From NCBI RefSeq assembly GCF_002001015.1, contig NZ_MUNO01000045.1, forward strand, positions 1 through 64,000: 64,000 nucleotides of DNA, read 5' to 3'. Shown here in pieces: positions 50,252 to 59,349 of the stretch; position 1 is the first letter of the stretch; each line of letters starts with the position of its first letter. Position numbers and translations under genes: made by a program. The DNA is from Polaromonas sp. A23 (GTDB lineage Bacteria; Pseudomonadota; Gammaproteobacteria; Burkholderiales; Burkholderiaceae_C). The notes below the pieces were generated by a model, which was not told the DNA's origin, made no database searches, and saw nothing but the letters and a program-made list of their open reading frames with translations.

Positions 50252-51295
50252 ATGCGCTCGATGATGCTGCGCTACATACGCATGCCTCCCTGGCAAAGCT
50301 GGGGCCTGGCGCTACCAGGTGCAGGCCTGTGTGTACTGATCGCCCTGGCGGCATGTTTTGTGGCCGGCTTGCATGGCGGCCCATCCATGCTGTACGCCCT
50401 GCTGTTCGGCACGGCCCTGCACTACCTGCATGCGGAGGTTCGCACCGCGCCCGGCGTGCGCTTTTGCGCCGGCACCCTCTTGCGCCTGGGGGTGGGCCTG
50501 CTCGGCGCACGCATCACCCTGAGCCAGATTGCCGCGCTGGGCTGGCCCACCGTTTTCATCACCATCCTCGGCGCGGCGACCACCCTGCTGGCAGGGGTGG
50601 CGATGGCGCGGCGCCTGCGCCTGTCCGCCACCCTGGGTGTACTGGCCGGCGGTGCAACTTCGATTTGCGGCGCCTCAGCCGCTATGGCCATTGCCGCCGT
50701 GCTGCCGCCGAGTTCAGAGCGAGAACGCGAGACTCTGTCGGTGGTGGTGCTGGCCACCTTGCTGTCCACGGTGGCGATGCTGGCTTACCCGCTGGTTGCC
50801 ACCTTTTTGCAGCTGCCGCCCGCACTTGCCGGCCTGTTCATTGGCGGCAGCATTCACGATGTAGCCCAGGTGGTGGTGGCTGGTTATGCCTTGGGAGGTG
50901 AAACGGGAGATGCAGCTTCCGTCGTCAAGCTGCTCAGGGTCAGCCTGCTGGCCCTTGCGGTGATGGGGGTGGCGCTGGCCTTTCGGCAGCCGGGCAGCGC
51001 CGGGCTCCCTTCAACCGGCCATCGCCCGCCGCTGGTGCCTGGTTTTGTCCTGCTCTTCCTCGCCATGGCAGCCTGTCATTCGCTGGGCTGGCTGCCCGGC
51101 CCGCTGCAAACGGGGCTGGGCCAGGCTTCGCAGGCCTGCCTGACCGTGGGTGTGGCAGCGCTGGGCATGAAGACATCGTTCCTCGAGCTGACACGCTCGG
51201 GCCGGCGCACGGCCTTGCTCATGGGCTTCACCACCGGCTGGATAGCCCTCTTCATGCTGGGCGGCGCATTGTGGCTGCGGATGGAAAACCCGTAA
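50252..51295 (+). CDS. YeiH-family putative anion exporter
   Basis: This 347-residue membrane protein has about ten helices and the family landmarks RLGVGLLGARITLSQIAALG, LAGGATSICGASAAMAIAAVL and LFIGGSIHDVAQVV. YeiH-type proteins are annotated as putative sulfate or sulfite exporters, although direct proof is scarce. As the last gene of the operon, 13 bases after the reductase, it could expel an inorganic sulfur product such as sulfite. The ATG start may also lie a few codons later (50264 or 50267). Confidence 0.9.
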   Translation: MRSMMLRYIRMPPWQSWGLALPGAGLCVLIALAACFVAGLHGGPSMLYALLFGTALHYLHAEVRTAPGVRFCAGTLLRLGVGLLGARITLSQIAALGWPTVFITILGAATTLLAGVAMARRLRLSATLGVLAGGATSICGASAAMAIAAVLPPSSERERETLSVVVLATLLSTVAMLAYPLVATFLQLPPALAGLFIGGSIHDVAQVVVAGYALGGETGDAASVVKLLRVSLLALAVMGVALAFRQPGSAGLPSTGHRPPLVPGFVLLFLAMAACHSLGWLPGPLQTGLGQASQACLTVGVAALGMKTSFLELTRSGRRTALLMGFTTGWIALFMLGGALWLRMENP

Positions 51296-51348
51296 AGTTC
51301 GGCCCGTCTGCGACTTCTGCGAACATACGCAGAATTTCCGGGATTCTC

Positions 51349-52074
51349 ATGATTACAGGTTTTGGCTTATCGGCGCCCGCATGGTTGGCTGCCTGCCTTT
51401 TGGCGACTGGTATCGGTTTTCCCGGCATGGCGCGTGCGCAGTCTTCCTGTTCCAGCGATGGCCAAGGCCGGCCCGTGGCATTGCTTGAACGTTTTATCAA
51501 CGCCGACTGTGCCGATTGCTGGACCGACCCGGCCACCCCGCGTGCCGACCGGGGCGCAGTGGTCCTGGACTGGGTGGTGCCCGGCAACCAGGGCGACAAC
51601 GCTCCGCTATCGGCAGTCGCCACCCGGGACGGACTCAAGCGCCTGGAAGCGCTGGGCACAGCGCCGCCGCCCGCCAGCCTGAACCGCAAGACCCATGTGC
51701 AGGGACGGACCGGCACCCTGCGCGTCGCTCATGGCTTACCGGTTTCCGGTTACATAGGCGCATCCATAGCGTTCAAAGGCGTTGTGCCGAAGACCGCTGC
51801 CCAGCCCTGGACCGCCTGGCTGGCGCTGGTGGAAACCATTCCAGTCGGCACCGAAGGCACGCCGGTCGCCAGAAATATGGTCAGAAACCTCATTCAGTCC
51901 ACATGGGACGGGCCTCAGCAGCTATCAAATACAGAGCAAAAATCCTTCATCGAGTCGCGCTCGATGGATGTGCCTGCCGGCATGAACACCGGGCGGGTAC
52001 GCGTGATCGGCTGGGTGCAGGACGCTCAAGGGCGAATTCTTCTGGCAGCGCAGTCGCGCTGCGTCAAAGGCTAA
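51349..52074 (+). CDS. Exported protein of unknown function
   Basis: This 241-residue protein has a signal peptide (hydrophobic residues 3-27, cleavage near ARA-QS). The mature part has CSSDGQGRPVALLERF, NADCADCW (CxxC) and a C-terminal beta-rich region ending SRCVKG. I do not recognise the family. The CxxC after a signal peptide suggests a disulfide or metal site. It lies 53 bases after the YeiH gene and could be a late operon member. A repeat copy lies inside the gene at 51921-51937 (about residues 191-197). Confidence 0.75.
   Translation: MITGFGLSAPAWLAACLLATGIGFPGMARAQSSCSSDGQGRPVALLERFINADCADCWTDPATPRADRGAVVLDWVVPGNQGDNAPLSAVATRDGLKRLEALGTAPPPASLNRKTHVQGRTGTLRVAHGLPVSGYIGASIAFKGVVPKTAAQPWTAWLALVETIPVGTEGTPVARNMVRNLIQSTWDGPQQLSNTEQKSFIESRSMDVPAGMNTGRVRVIGWVQDAQGRILLAAQSRCVKG
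51921..51937. repeat. Variant GCTAT-N7-ATAGC repeat inside a coding sequence
   Basis: GCTAT-CAAATAC-AGAGC, preceded by CAGCA, has the family spacing with a decayed right arm. It lies inside the exported-protein gene at 51349. Confidence 0.55.
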
Positions 52075-52151
52075 CTAAATTTTCATCCGGTTAACCCCAT
52101 TTCTCTGGCCGGTTCGTTTAAGCCGGATCATCAACAAAAAAAGGGGTCTCC

Positions 52152-55121
52152 ATGCCACACTGGTCCGGCTCGCTCTACGCGGCCAAATTTCTTCAATGCG
52201 CAGCAGCTTTTTGCCTCAGCCTTCCCGTATGGGCACTCAGCCCGGTGCCACCAGGCATTTTGACCGGCAAGATGGCGCCGCCCCCTGATTGGCGCCCCCC
52301 GACCGTTGTATTGAATACCCAACCGGGGCAGCCGATCCAACTGCGTGAAGCGGGGATAGAGGTGGATCTGTTCGGTGACCAGGCACAGACCCGTATTGAG
52401 TTACGTCTGTTCAACCCCAACAATCGGGTGCTCGAGGGCGAATTGCAATTCCCGCTGCTCGACGGCCAAACCGTGACAGGCTTCGCCTTGGACGTGAACG
52501 GGCGACTGCGCGACGCAGTGCCGGTGCCCAAAGCTCGCGGACAGGAAATATTTGAAGATATTCGTCGCCGGCGCGTCGACCCCGGACTGCTGGAGGCTAC
52601 GGCCGGCAATCAGTACAAACTAAGGGTCTATCCCATCCCCGCGCAAGGTGAGCGCCGTGTGGTGCTCACGGTCACGGAGACGTTGCCACGTCAGCGTGAT
52701 TTCGGCGTGCTTCGGGTTCCACTGGCATTTGCGTCCACCGTGGGGAAGCTGCAAGTCCATGTGCGGGCTCACGGTGCCGCGCAAAAAGATGTGCAATTGC
52801 TGCAAGCCCCTTCAGGAACCGAGATGACCACAGGCAGCACGAGTACCGAACTGCGTCTGCGCAGGAACCAGTGGTCGGCGCCTCAAGGGGTTGCAGGTTG
52901 GCTGCAAATCGCAGTCCACCATGCCGCGAGGCCGCAAGTGATGGTGAGTGAAACGGACGGCAAATACTTTTTTGCCGGCCAATTGGCCTTTAACGATGAG
53001 CCGGTGAGGCGGCCCGACCCTGCCCATATCGCGCTGATATGGGATGCCTCTGCGTCGTCGTCGGCTCAAAGTAGGGTACTGCCCGTACTTGATGCCTATT
53101 TTCGGAACTTGCGGCGGACCGTCAAAGTCAGCTTGCTGGTGGTGCGCAACAGCGCCGAGCCTGTACGCAGCTTCTCCGTCGCGCCTGGGCGTTTTAACGA
53201 ACTCGCCGATGCTCTTCGATCGGAGCCGTTGGACGGCTCCAGCAACTTCGACGAGTTGGCTATTCCTGCCGACGTGGACACTACACTGATGGTGACGGAT
53301 GGCCTGATGACTGATGGCAAAAAGCTCATCAACTACCGGCATTCCGCGCCGGTGTTCGTGATCAACAGCGCGGCAACGGCCGACGTCCCGCGACTGACCC
53401 GATTGGCAGACCGCACCGGTGGCGCGTTGGTGGACGCGGCGCGGCTTTCCCATGACGAGGCTACCCGTGCCCTGCTTTTCCATGGCTGGCGCATCGAGCG
53501 TCTGAGCAGCCTCACGGCGCAGCATCTGACCACACCCACGACGCGAGTGCATCAAAACCGGCTGTCAGTCGCTGGCGAATTGGCTGACTCCCGTGCGCGC
53601 GTCGAGATCATGCTGGTCCATCCGGATGGACGCAAACGCACGCTGAGCTTGAATGTGGATGCCAAGGCTGCCGGCGGCCGCTGGCCCGCACAGCAGTGGG
53701 CAATGTGGCGCAGCGCCGAGCTGGCTGAAAACCCGACCTTGCACAGCGCGGAACTGCAGCGAATCGCGGCAACGCATGGCATCGTGGGCCCCAACAGTTC
53801 CCTGATCGTGCTGGAGCTTGCGGCCGACTATGCGCGCTACGCTTTGACACCGCCCCCCGAGTTGGCAGAGGAAGTCGCGCGACTCGGGCACTTGCAGCTG
53901 GCGCAGGCCACGCAATCGCGCCAGGATCACGTTGAAGCCATGGTGCGGCAGATGGAGACCAGACAGCGCTGGTGGGACAAGGAGTTCCCCAAGGAGGCGC
54001 CCAAGCGCCCCGACCCCTTGCCGGCCGCACAAGGCGCCGTGGGTGCTGCTTCCCTTGCGGAAGCCTCGCTATCGCAGCGCTTGGCACCAGCACCGGCACC
54101 CATCGCACCCATGGCTGCACCCGCACCCGCTTCAGCCGCAGCGCCCGCGCCACGGCCTTCCGCTGACAGCACCTCTGCCAAGACAGCCGCAAGCCCGACC
54201 ACAGCCACCATCGCACTGCAAGCATGGACACCCGATGCGCCTTACTTCAAACGCCTGCAGGCAGCGAACAACGCGAACCTCTACCACATCTACCTCGATG
54301 AGCGCGGCAGCCATCAGAACAGCAGTTCCTTCTATATGGACGCAGCCGGCGTGTTCTTCGAGCGCGGAATGTCCGATCTGGGACTGCGCGTCCTTTCCAA
54401 CCTGGCGGAGATGAACCTCGAAAACCGCCAGTTGCTTCGCCTCTATGCCTACCGCCTGGTTCAAGCGAAACGGTCGGACCTGGCCACGCCAGTATTTGAA
54501 CGGGTCAGCGAACTAGCACCGAACGAGCCGCAGTCCTGGCGCGACCTCGGCCTGGCGTTGGCGGAAAGTGGCCAGACACAACGCGCGGTCAACGCGCTGT
54601 GGGAGGTGGTTTCACGTCCCTGGCACGGCCGCTTTTCCGGCATCAACATGATCGCGCTGGCCGAACTCAACGCAATCATCGCGCAAGCACAGGCGAGCGG
54701 CGGGTCGCCACTGGATCTGAGCCAGATCGATGCCCGCCTGCGCCGCAATCTGCCGCTGGCGCTACGCGTTGTCATGGCCTGGGATACCGATGACACCGAC
54801 ATCGACATGTGGATCACCGATCCCAACGGTGAAAAAGCCAGCTACGCCAACCGCCTCACCTACCAGGGCGGCACTATGAGCCCGGACGCAAGGGGTGGCT
54901 ACGGCCCGGAAGAGTTTGCGCTGAAATCAGCCAAACCCGGCAAGTACCTTGTTCAGGCGCAATTCTTTGGCAATCGGCAGCAAGTGCTGTCGGCCGGTAC
55001 CACCGCGATGGTGCGCGTCACCACCGGCTTTGGTACGCCGCAAGCGCGCGATGAATGGACCAGCGTGCGACTGACCCGTGGCAGCGAAACCGTGCGCATT
55101 GCCGAGATCGAGATGGAATGA
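52152..55121 (+). CDS. Large exported VIT/vWA-like protein with TPR-like region and YfaP domain
   Basis: This 989-residue protein has, in order: a signal peptide (about 1-29); a VIT domain (about 50-175; FNPNNRVLEGELQFPLLDG); a vWA-like domain (about 275-440) with the metal-site form DASASSS; a Pro/Ala-rich linker (about 625-690); a TPR-like helical region (about 700-870); and a C-terminal YfaP/DUF2135 domain (about 870-989; AWDTDDTDIDMWITDPNGEKASY). Such proteins are thought to act in the periplasm or at the surface in protein binding, but the reaction is unknown. It is probably transcribed with the exported-protein gene 77 bases before it. Confidence 0.88.
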   Translation: MPHWSGSLYAAKFLQCAAAFCLSLPVWALSPVPPGILTGKMAPPPDWRPPTVVLNTQPGQPIQLREAGIEVDLFGDQAQTRIELRLFNPNNRVLEGELQFPLLDGQTVTGFALDVNGRLRDAVPVPKARGQEIFEDIRRRRVDPGLLEATAGNQYKLRVYPIPAQGERRVVLTVTETLPRQRDFGVLRVPLAFASTVGKLQVHVRAHGAAQKDVQLLQAPSGTEMTTGSTSTELRLRRNQWSAPQGVAGWLQIAVHHAARPQVMVSETDGKYFFAGQLAFNDEPVRRPDPAHIALIWDASASSSAQSRVLPVLDAYFRNLRRTVKVSLLVVRNSAEPVRSFSVAPGRFNELADALRSEPLDGSSNFDELAIPADVDTTLMVTDGLMTDGKKLINYRHSAPVFVINSAATADVPRLTRLADRTGGALVDAARLSHDEATRALLFHGWRIERLSSLTAQHLTTPTTRVHQNRLSVAGELADSRARVEIMLVHPDGRKRTLSLNVDAKAAGGRWPAQQWAMWRSAELAENPTLHSAELQRIAATHGIVGPNSSLIVLELAADYARYALTPPPELAEEVARLGHLQLAQATQSRQDHVEAMVRQMETRQRWWDKEFPKEAPKRPDPLPAAQGAVGAASLAEASLSQRLAPAPAPIAPMAAPAPASAAAPAPRPSADSTSAKTAASPTTATIALQAWTPDAPYFKRLQAANNANLYHIYLDERGSHQNSSSFYMDAAGVFFERGMSDLGLRVLSNLAEMNLENRQLLRLYAYRLVQAKRSDLATPVFERVSELAPNEPQSWRDLGLALAESGQTQRAVNALWEVVSRPWHGRFSGINMIALAELNAIIAQAQASGGSPLDLSQIDARLRRNLPLALRVVMAWDTDDTDIDMWITDPNGEKASYANRLTYQGGTMSPDARGGYGPEEFALKSAKPGKYLVQAQFFGNRQQVLSAGTTAMVRVTTGFGTPQARDEWTSVRLTRGSETVRIAEIEME

Positions 55122-55213
55122 AAACGGCGCTGCCGATGGGAATGCTTCGCCCCATATAAGGACCATACGGTTACTCCTATGCGCGCCGCGAGGGCGCGCG
55201 GGTAAAATCAGTC

Positions 55214-55244
55214 ACCGGGCCCAAGCAATTGCGCCCGGTTTTTT
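55214..55244 (+). terminator. Intrinsic terminator between the VIT gene and guaC
   Basis: ACCGGGC (55214-55220) pairs with GCCCGGT (55233-55239), followed by a six-T run. It may end the VIT transcript or act as an attenuator in the guaC leader; a GC-rich hairpin at 55182-55198 precedes it. Confidence 0.75.
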
Positions 55245-55324
55245 GTTTCTGCGTCCGCCGCAGAACAAGCCGGTCCAGTCCAAGTGCCTTCTGTTCTTCA
55301 ACAGTTTTTAAAGGCTTGGGATTC

Positions 55325-56302
55325 ATGGAAATCTTCGACTACGACAATGTTCTGCTGCTGCCGCGCAAATGCCGCGTGGAAAGCCGCTCCGAATGCGACG
55401 CCGGTGTCACGCTGGGCAGCCGCCACTTCCGTATCCCCGTGGTGCCGGCCAACATGAAGACGGTGATCGATGAATCGATTTGCGTCTGGATGGCGAAGAA
55501 CGGCTATTTCTACGTGATGCACCGGTTCGATCTGGACAACCTGGCCTTCGTGAAACGCGTGGCGGCTGAGGGCGTGTACGCGTCCATCTCGCTGGGCGTC
55601 AAGAAGGCCGACTACGACACGGTCGACCAGCTGGCAGCCGAAGGTCTGGCGCCCGACTACATCACCATCGACATTGCTCACGGCCATGCCGACACCGTGC
55701 AGCGCATGATCGCCTACCTCAAGCAAAAGTTGCCTGCATCCTTTGTGATTGCCGGCAACGTGGGCACGCCTGAAGCAATCATCGACCTGGAGAACTGGGG
55801 CGCCGATGCCACCAAGGTCGGCATCGGCCCGGGCAAGGTCTGCATCACCAAAATGAAAACCGGTTTTGGCACCGGCGGCTGGCAACTCTCGGCGCTCAAG
55901 TGGTGTGCACGGGTGGCGACCAAACCCATCATTGCCGATGGCGGCATCCGCGAACACGGCGACATCGCCAAGTCCATCCGCTTCGGGGCGACCATGGTGA
56001 TGATCGGCTCCATGCTCGCCGGACTGGAGGAAAGCCCGGGCAAAACCGTGGAGGTCGATGGGCGGCTGTTCAAGGAGTACTACGGCAGCGCCTCGGACTT
56101 CAACAAGGGCGAGTACAAGCACGTCGAAGGCAAACGCATCCTGGAGCCGGTCAAGGGAAGCCTGAAGGACACGCTGCGCGAAATGGAAGAAGACGTGCAG
56201 AGCGCAATCAGTTATTCGGGTGGCACCAGGTTGATGGATATTCGCAAGGTCAACTACGTGATCCTGGGCGGCGACAATGCAGGTGAGCATCTTCTGATGT
56301 AA
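55325..56302 (+). CDS. guaC: GMP reductase
   Basis: This 325-residue TIM-barrel enzyme of the IMPDH/GMPR family has no CBS domains, which points to GMP reductase (GMP + NADPH to IMP + NH3). The catalytic Cys lies in [20 protein letters not shown] and the phosphate-binding part is [20 protein letters not shown]. The ATG at 55325 begins the conserved [15 protein letters not shown]; the frame extends 32 codons upstream through the terminator and is rejected. It balances adenine and guanine nucleotide pools. Confidence 0.93.
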   Translation: MEIFDYDNVLLLPRKCRVESRSECDAGVTLGSRHFRIPVVPANMKTVIDESICVWMAKNGYFYVMHRFDLDNLAFVKRVAAEGVYASISLGVKKADYDTVDQLAAEGLAPDYITIDIAHGHADTVQRMIAYLKQKLPASFVIAGNVGTPEAIIDLENWGADATKVGIGPGKVCITKMKTGFGTGGWQLSALKWCARVATKPIIADGGIREHGDIAKSIRFGATMVMIGSMLAGLEESPGKTVEVDGRLFKEYYGSASDFNKGEYKHVEGKRILEPVKGSLKDTLREMEEDVQSAISYSGGTRLMDIRKVNYVILGGDNAGEHLLM

Positions 56303-56360
56303 CAAGCTGTCGCCCGTCGGGCAGAGTACAGTCGTCGCTCCTTCATGAAAACGAAAATCC

Positions 56361-56750
56361 GTGCCCACCGCAGCCATTGAAATACGCCGAGAATATTCGC
56401 GCGAAGAAGAAACCGCCCTGATTGCCGCCGTGCAGGAGGCGATGACGTCGGCGCTGAAGGTACCCGACTGGACGACCTCCATCCGGCTTTTTGTGCATGA
56501 GTCGCACCGCTTTGCCGGGCCACCCGGCAAGAGCGACCGTTACACGCTGGTCACGCTGGACTGCTTCGTCGGCCGTTCCCGCGAGACCAAACGCGCGCTG
56601 TACCAGGCCATCGTGAAAAACCTGGGCATGTGCGGCATCCCTGCAGACCACCTGAAGGTGTTGCTGCGGGAAGCGCCGCGCGAAAACTGGGCTATCCGCG
56701 GTGGCCTGCCAGCCTCCGAGGTGGAACTGGAATACGACGTCGAAATCTAG
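56361..56750 (+). CDS. Tautomerase-superfamily protein
   Basis: This 129-residue protein begins with GTG-Pro; after removal of fMet, Pro1 would be the catalytic base of the 4-oxalocrotonate tautomerase superfamily. The body has IRLFVHESHRFAGPPG and DCFVGRSRETKRALYQAIVKNLGMCGIPADHLKVLL, two beta-alpha-beta units. It converts enol/keto acids, but the substrate is unknown. It ends four bases inside the convergent hydrolase gene. Confidence 0.85.
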   Translation: MPTAAIEIRREYSREEETALIAAVQEAMTSALKVPDWTTSIRLFVHESHRFAGPPGKSDRYTLVTLDCFVGRSRETKRALYQAIVKNLGMCGIPADHLKVLLREAPRENWAIRGGLPASEVELEYDVEI

Positions 56751-57625
56751 GCCGTAGGCCTGGAAGTCGCAAAGAGCAGTTCAAGCGCCAGCCGGTGCAG
56801 CCGGTGCTCTGTGTCCACCAGCGCCTCCAGCACGCTGAAGTGGTTTTTGCCAAGCAGCGCCTCGCGCACCGGCACCACCTGCCTGCCCCAGGCCTGCTCG
56901 ATCAACGCGTTGTGCCGCAAAAATTCATCGCTTTCGTCGGCACCCGCCACGGTGTAGAGCACGCCATTTTTCGGCGCCGGCAACCAGGCCGGGCTGGCCT
57001 GCGCCACCTGGCTTGGCGTCAGCCGCAGTGAGTCTTTCAGGAAGGGTGTGTGCATGATGGACTCCAACTCATACAAGCCTGAAATCGACAACGCGTTTTT
57101 GACCAGGTCCTTCGGCAAATCCTTTGCGTAAGCAGTCCAGAGGCAGTCCAGCAGCATGGCCGCCAGATGGCCGCCAGCCGAGTGGCCGATAACGGTGATG
57201 CGCTTCGGGTCACCACCAAAGCGCTCCACGTTGCGGTAAGTCCAGGCCAGAGCCTTCACCATCTGCAAGGTGATGTCGGGGATGGTCACCGCCGGACAGA
57301 GGTCGTAATTGGGAATGATCACGCAGGCCCCGGCCGCCGTAAAAGCGGGCGCCACAAACGAGTGGTCTGCCTTGTCGAGCGAGCGCCAGTAACCGCCACG
57401 GACGAACACCAGAACCGGCGCGCCGCCACCCTGGGGTTTGGCCACCGGAAACACGTCGAGCTTTTCGCCTGGGCTCTCGCCATAGGCAATATCCAGCGTG
57501 TTCGGCTGACTGCTGCGCGCCTGTGCTGAATCTTGCGCCCAACGACTGAAATGCAGCGCATGTTCGGGCACCAGGGCGCGGTTGTTGTACATGCGGTCCA
57601 GCCAGGCAGGGTCGGGGCGAGTCAT
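56747..57625 (-). CDS. Alpha/beta hydrolase, kynurenine formamidase-like
   Basis: This 292-residue hydrolase has the oxyanion motif VRGGYWRSLDK (HGG variant with Arg) and nucleophile elbow GHSAGGHLAAML. An Asp lies in ADESDEF and a His in GKNHFSVL near the C-terminus. The HGGYW type resembles arylformamidase (KynB-like) and related esterases. It is convergent with the tautomerase and divergent from the FCD-GntR regulator. The first His of the oxyanion motif is replaced by Arg, so activity on the usual substrate is not assured. Confidence 0.83.
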   Translation of the reverse strand: MTRPDPAWLDRMYNNRALVPEHALHFSRWAQDSAQARSSQPNTLDIAYGESPGEKLDVFPVAKPQGGGAPVLVFVRGGYWRSLDKADHSFVAPAFTAAGACVIIPNYDLCPAVTIPDITLQMVKALAWTYRNVERFGGDPKRITVIGHSAGGHLAAMLLDCLWTAYAKDLPKDLVKNALSISGLYELESIMHTPFLKDSLRLTPSQVAQASPAWLPAPKNGVLYTVAGADESDEFLRHNALIEQAWGRQVVPVREALLGKNHFSVLEALVDTEHRLHRLALELLFATSRPTA

Positions 57626-57730
57626 GGAATTTCCTCAGGTAGGGGTGAAATGCTGCCATCTTGGCACAGCCCGCCTCTTGCGAGAGTGATACGGGTAAAC
57701 CCGCTAAGTTTTGATCACATCCAACCGTAT

Positions 57731-57742
57731 TCTGTATACAGA
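57731..57742. promoter_or_regulatory. Probable FCD-GntR operator
   Basis: TCTGTATACAGA is a perfect 12-base palindrome eight bases before the ATG of the GntR gene at 57751. The TGTATACA core suits FadR/FCD-type regulators. Autoregulation and control of the following operon are inferred. Confidence 0.68.
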
Positions 57743-57750
57743 GTTCAAAC

Positions 57751-58443
57751 ATGACACCCCAACTCATCAAAATCGAGTCCATCCCGGATCTTGTGGACCA
57801 GGTTTATCGCAGCTTGCTCGACGCCATCAGCGAAGGTTCGCTGGCGCCCGGCGCGCGCATCATGCAGGAAGACATTGCCGAACAACTGGCCGTGTCCCGC
57901 CAGCCGGTGTTGCAGGCCCTGCGTTTGCTGAAAAAGGACGGTTTTGTGCTCGACGCGCCGGGCCGTGGCGTGCTGGTCGCCCCGCTGGATGTGGGTTGGC
58001 TCACACAGATTTACCAGGTGCGCAGCGCACTCGACGCGCTGGCAGCCGGGCTGGCAGCCCGGGCCCGGTTCCGGATGGATCCGGCCTTGATCAGCCAGGG
58101 GCGCACCGCTGCCCGCAGCAATGACATCAAGGCCATGATCGCAGCCGACGCGCAGTTTCATGCGGCCATTTACGCCGCATCGAACAACCCCTTGATTGCC
58201 CAAACCGCTCAATTGCACTGGCATCACATTCGCCGCGCCATGGGCGCCGTGCTGCAGGTGTCGACCATGCGCGAATCGATCTGGGACGAACACGAAGCCA
58301 TTGCCAACGCCATTGCCAATGGCGACGAGGCCAAAGCGGAAAGCCTGATCCGCCAGCATGTCGACGATGCCAGCCGCAACCTCTCCGGCCTCCTGAGTAC
58401 CGCCCTTCAGCCCACACCCCCGGCGGCTGCCCTGCCCGCCTGA
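57751..58443 (+). CDS. GntR-family regulator, FCD type
   Basis: This 230-residue regulator has a winged helix (LAPGARIMQEDIAEQLAVSRQPVLQALRLLKKDGFV, about 28-70) and an FCD ligand domain (about 85-215). The FCD metal-site residues fall in DAQFHAAIYAAS, HWHHIRRAM, EHEAIANAI and HVDDAS. It is followed after 19 bases by the PhyH gene, so it heads the set 57751-61694 and likely senses its substrate, probably an organic or sugar acid. Confidence 0.9.
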   Translation: MTPQLIKIESIPDLVDQVYRSLLDAISEGSLAPGARIMQEDIAEQLAVSRQPVLQALRLLKKDGFVLDAPGRGVLVAPLDVGWLTQIYQVRSALDALAAGLAARARFRMDPALISQGRTAARSNDIKAMIAADAQFHAAIYAASNNPLIAQTAQLHWHHIRRAMGAVLQVSTMRESIWDEHEAIANAIANGDEAKAESLIRQHVDDASRNLSGLLSTALQPTPPAAALPA

Positions 58444-58462
58444 CGCCCTAACGGAGACGACC

Positions 58463-59344
58463 ATGCACCTGACACCCGAACAACTCGCCCAATTCGACCG
58501 CGACGGTTACCTGTTTTTTCCTGGCCTGTTCACACCGGAAGAAACACAAACGCTTAATGACGCCGTGCCCGAGCTTTACAGCCGGCGCGAAGACTACAAC
58601 GTGCGCGAAAAAGGCAAGGATGCGGTGCGCACCAACTTTGCCGCGCACATGTACAGCAAGCCCTTTGCCAAACTGGGGCGGCACCCGCGCATGATCAAGC
58701 CGGTGGAGGACCTGCTGGGCGAACAGCTCTACATGCACCAGTTCAAGATCAACGGAAAAATGGCTTTTGAAGGCGACGTCTGGCAGTGGCACCAGGACTA
58801 TGGCACCTGGCTCAACGACGACCTGATGCCGACCGAGCGCGCGATGAATGTCGCGATTTTTCTCGACGATGTGACCGAGCACAACGGGCCGTTGATGTTC
58901 ATTCCCGGCAGCCACAAAAAAGGCGTGGTTGATGCAAAGCACGACCTGACCACCACCAGCTACCCCCTGTGGACGGTGGACAATGATTTGATCCGCCAGC
59001 TGGTGCAGCGCGCCGGCGGGAAGCAAGGCGGCATCGTCAGCCCCAAGGGCCCGGCCGGCTCGATGATTCTTTTTCACTCCTGCCTGGTGCATGCCTCGGG
59101 CAGCAACCTGTCGCCTTTCAACCGTGTCAGCGTTTACCTGAGTCTGTGCGCGGTCAGCAACCACATTCGCCGCCACAAACGCCCCGAGTACATTGCGCAC
59201 CGGGACTTCACGCCGATCGAATGCCTGCCGGACGACTGCCTGCTGAAAGATTACCCGGTGGATCTGCCCTGGAAAAACGGCGTGCCGGCCACGGCGCTGC
59301 AAACCTCGATGGAAGAAATTGCGCCTGACCGCAAGGCGGCCTGA
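58463..59344 (+). CDS. Phytanoyl-CoA dioxygenase-family (PhyH) oxygenase
   Basis: This 293-residue Fe(II)/2-oxoglutarate oxygenase has the iron-site HxD in WQWHQDYGTWLNDD and the distal His in LVHASGSNLSPFNR, where the nearby Arg would bind 2-oxoglutarate. FIPGSHKKG is a family landmark. It should hydroxylate a small molecule rather than a fatty acyl-CoA, judging by length and context. The SAF-domain dehydrogenase gene starts five bases after its stop, so they act in one pathway. Confidence 0.9.
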   Translation: MHLTPEQLAQFDRDGYLFFPGLFTPEETQTLNDAVPELYSRREDYNVREKGKDAVRTNFAAHMYSKPFAKLGRHPRMIKPVEDLLGEQLYMHQFKINGKMAFEGDVWQWHQDYGTWLNDDLMPTERAMNVAIFLDDVTEHNGPLMFIPGSHKKGVVDAKHDLTTTSYPLWTVDNDLIRQLVQRAGGKQGGIVSPKGPAGSMILFHSCLVHASGSNLSPFNRVSVYLSLCAVSNHIRRHKRPEYIAHRDFTPIECLPDDCLLKDYPVDLPWKNGVPATALQTSMEEIAPDRKAA

Positions 59345-59349
59345 GCCTT

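Noticed and set aside
55122..55324. Purine riboswitch before guaC
   Set aside because: I could not fit a conserved purine-aptamer core; only simple hairpins are visible.
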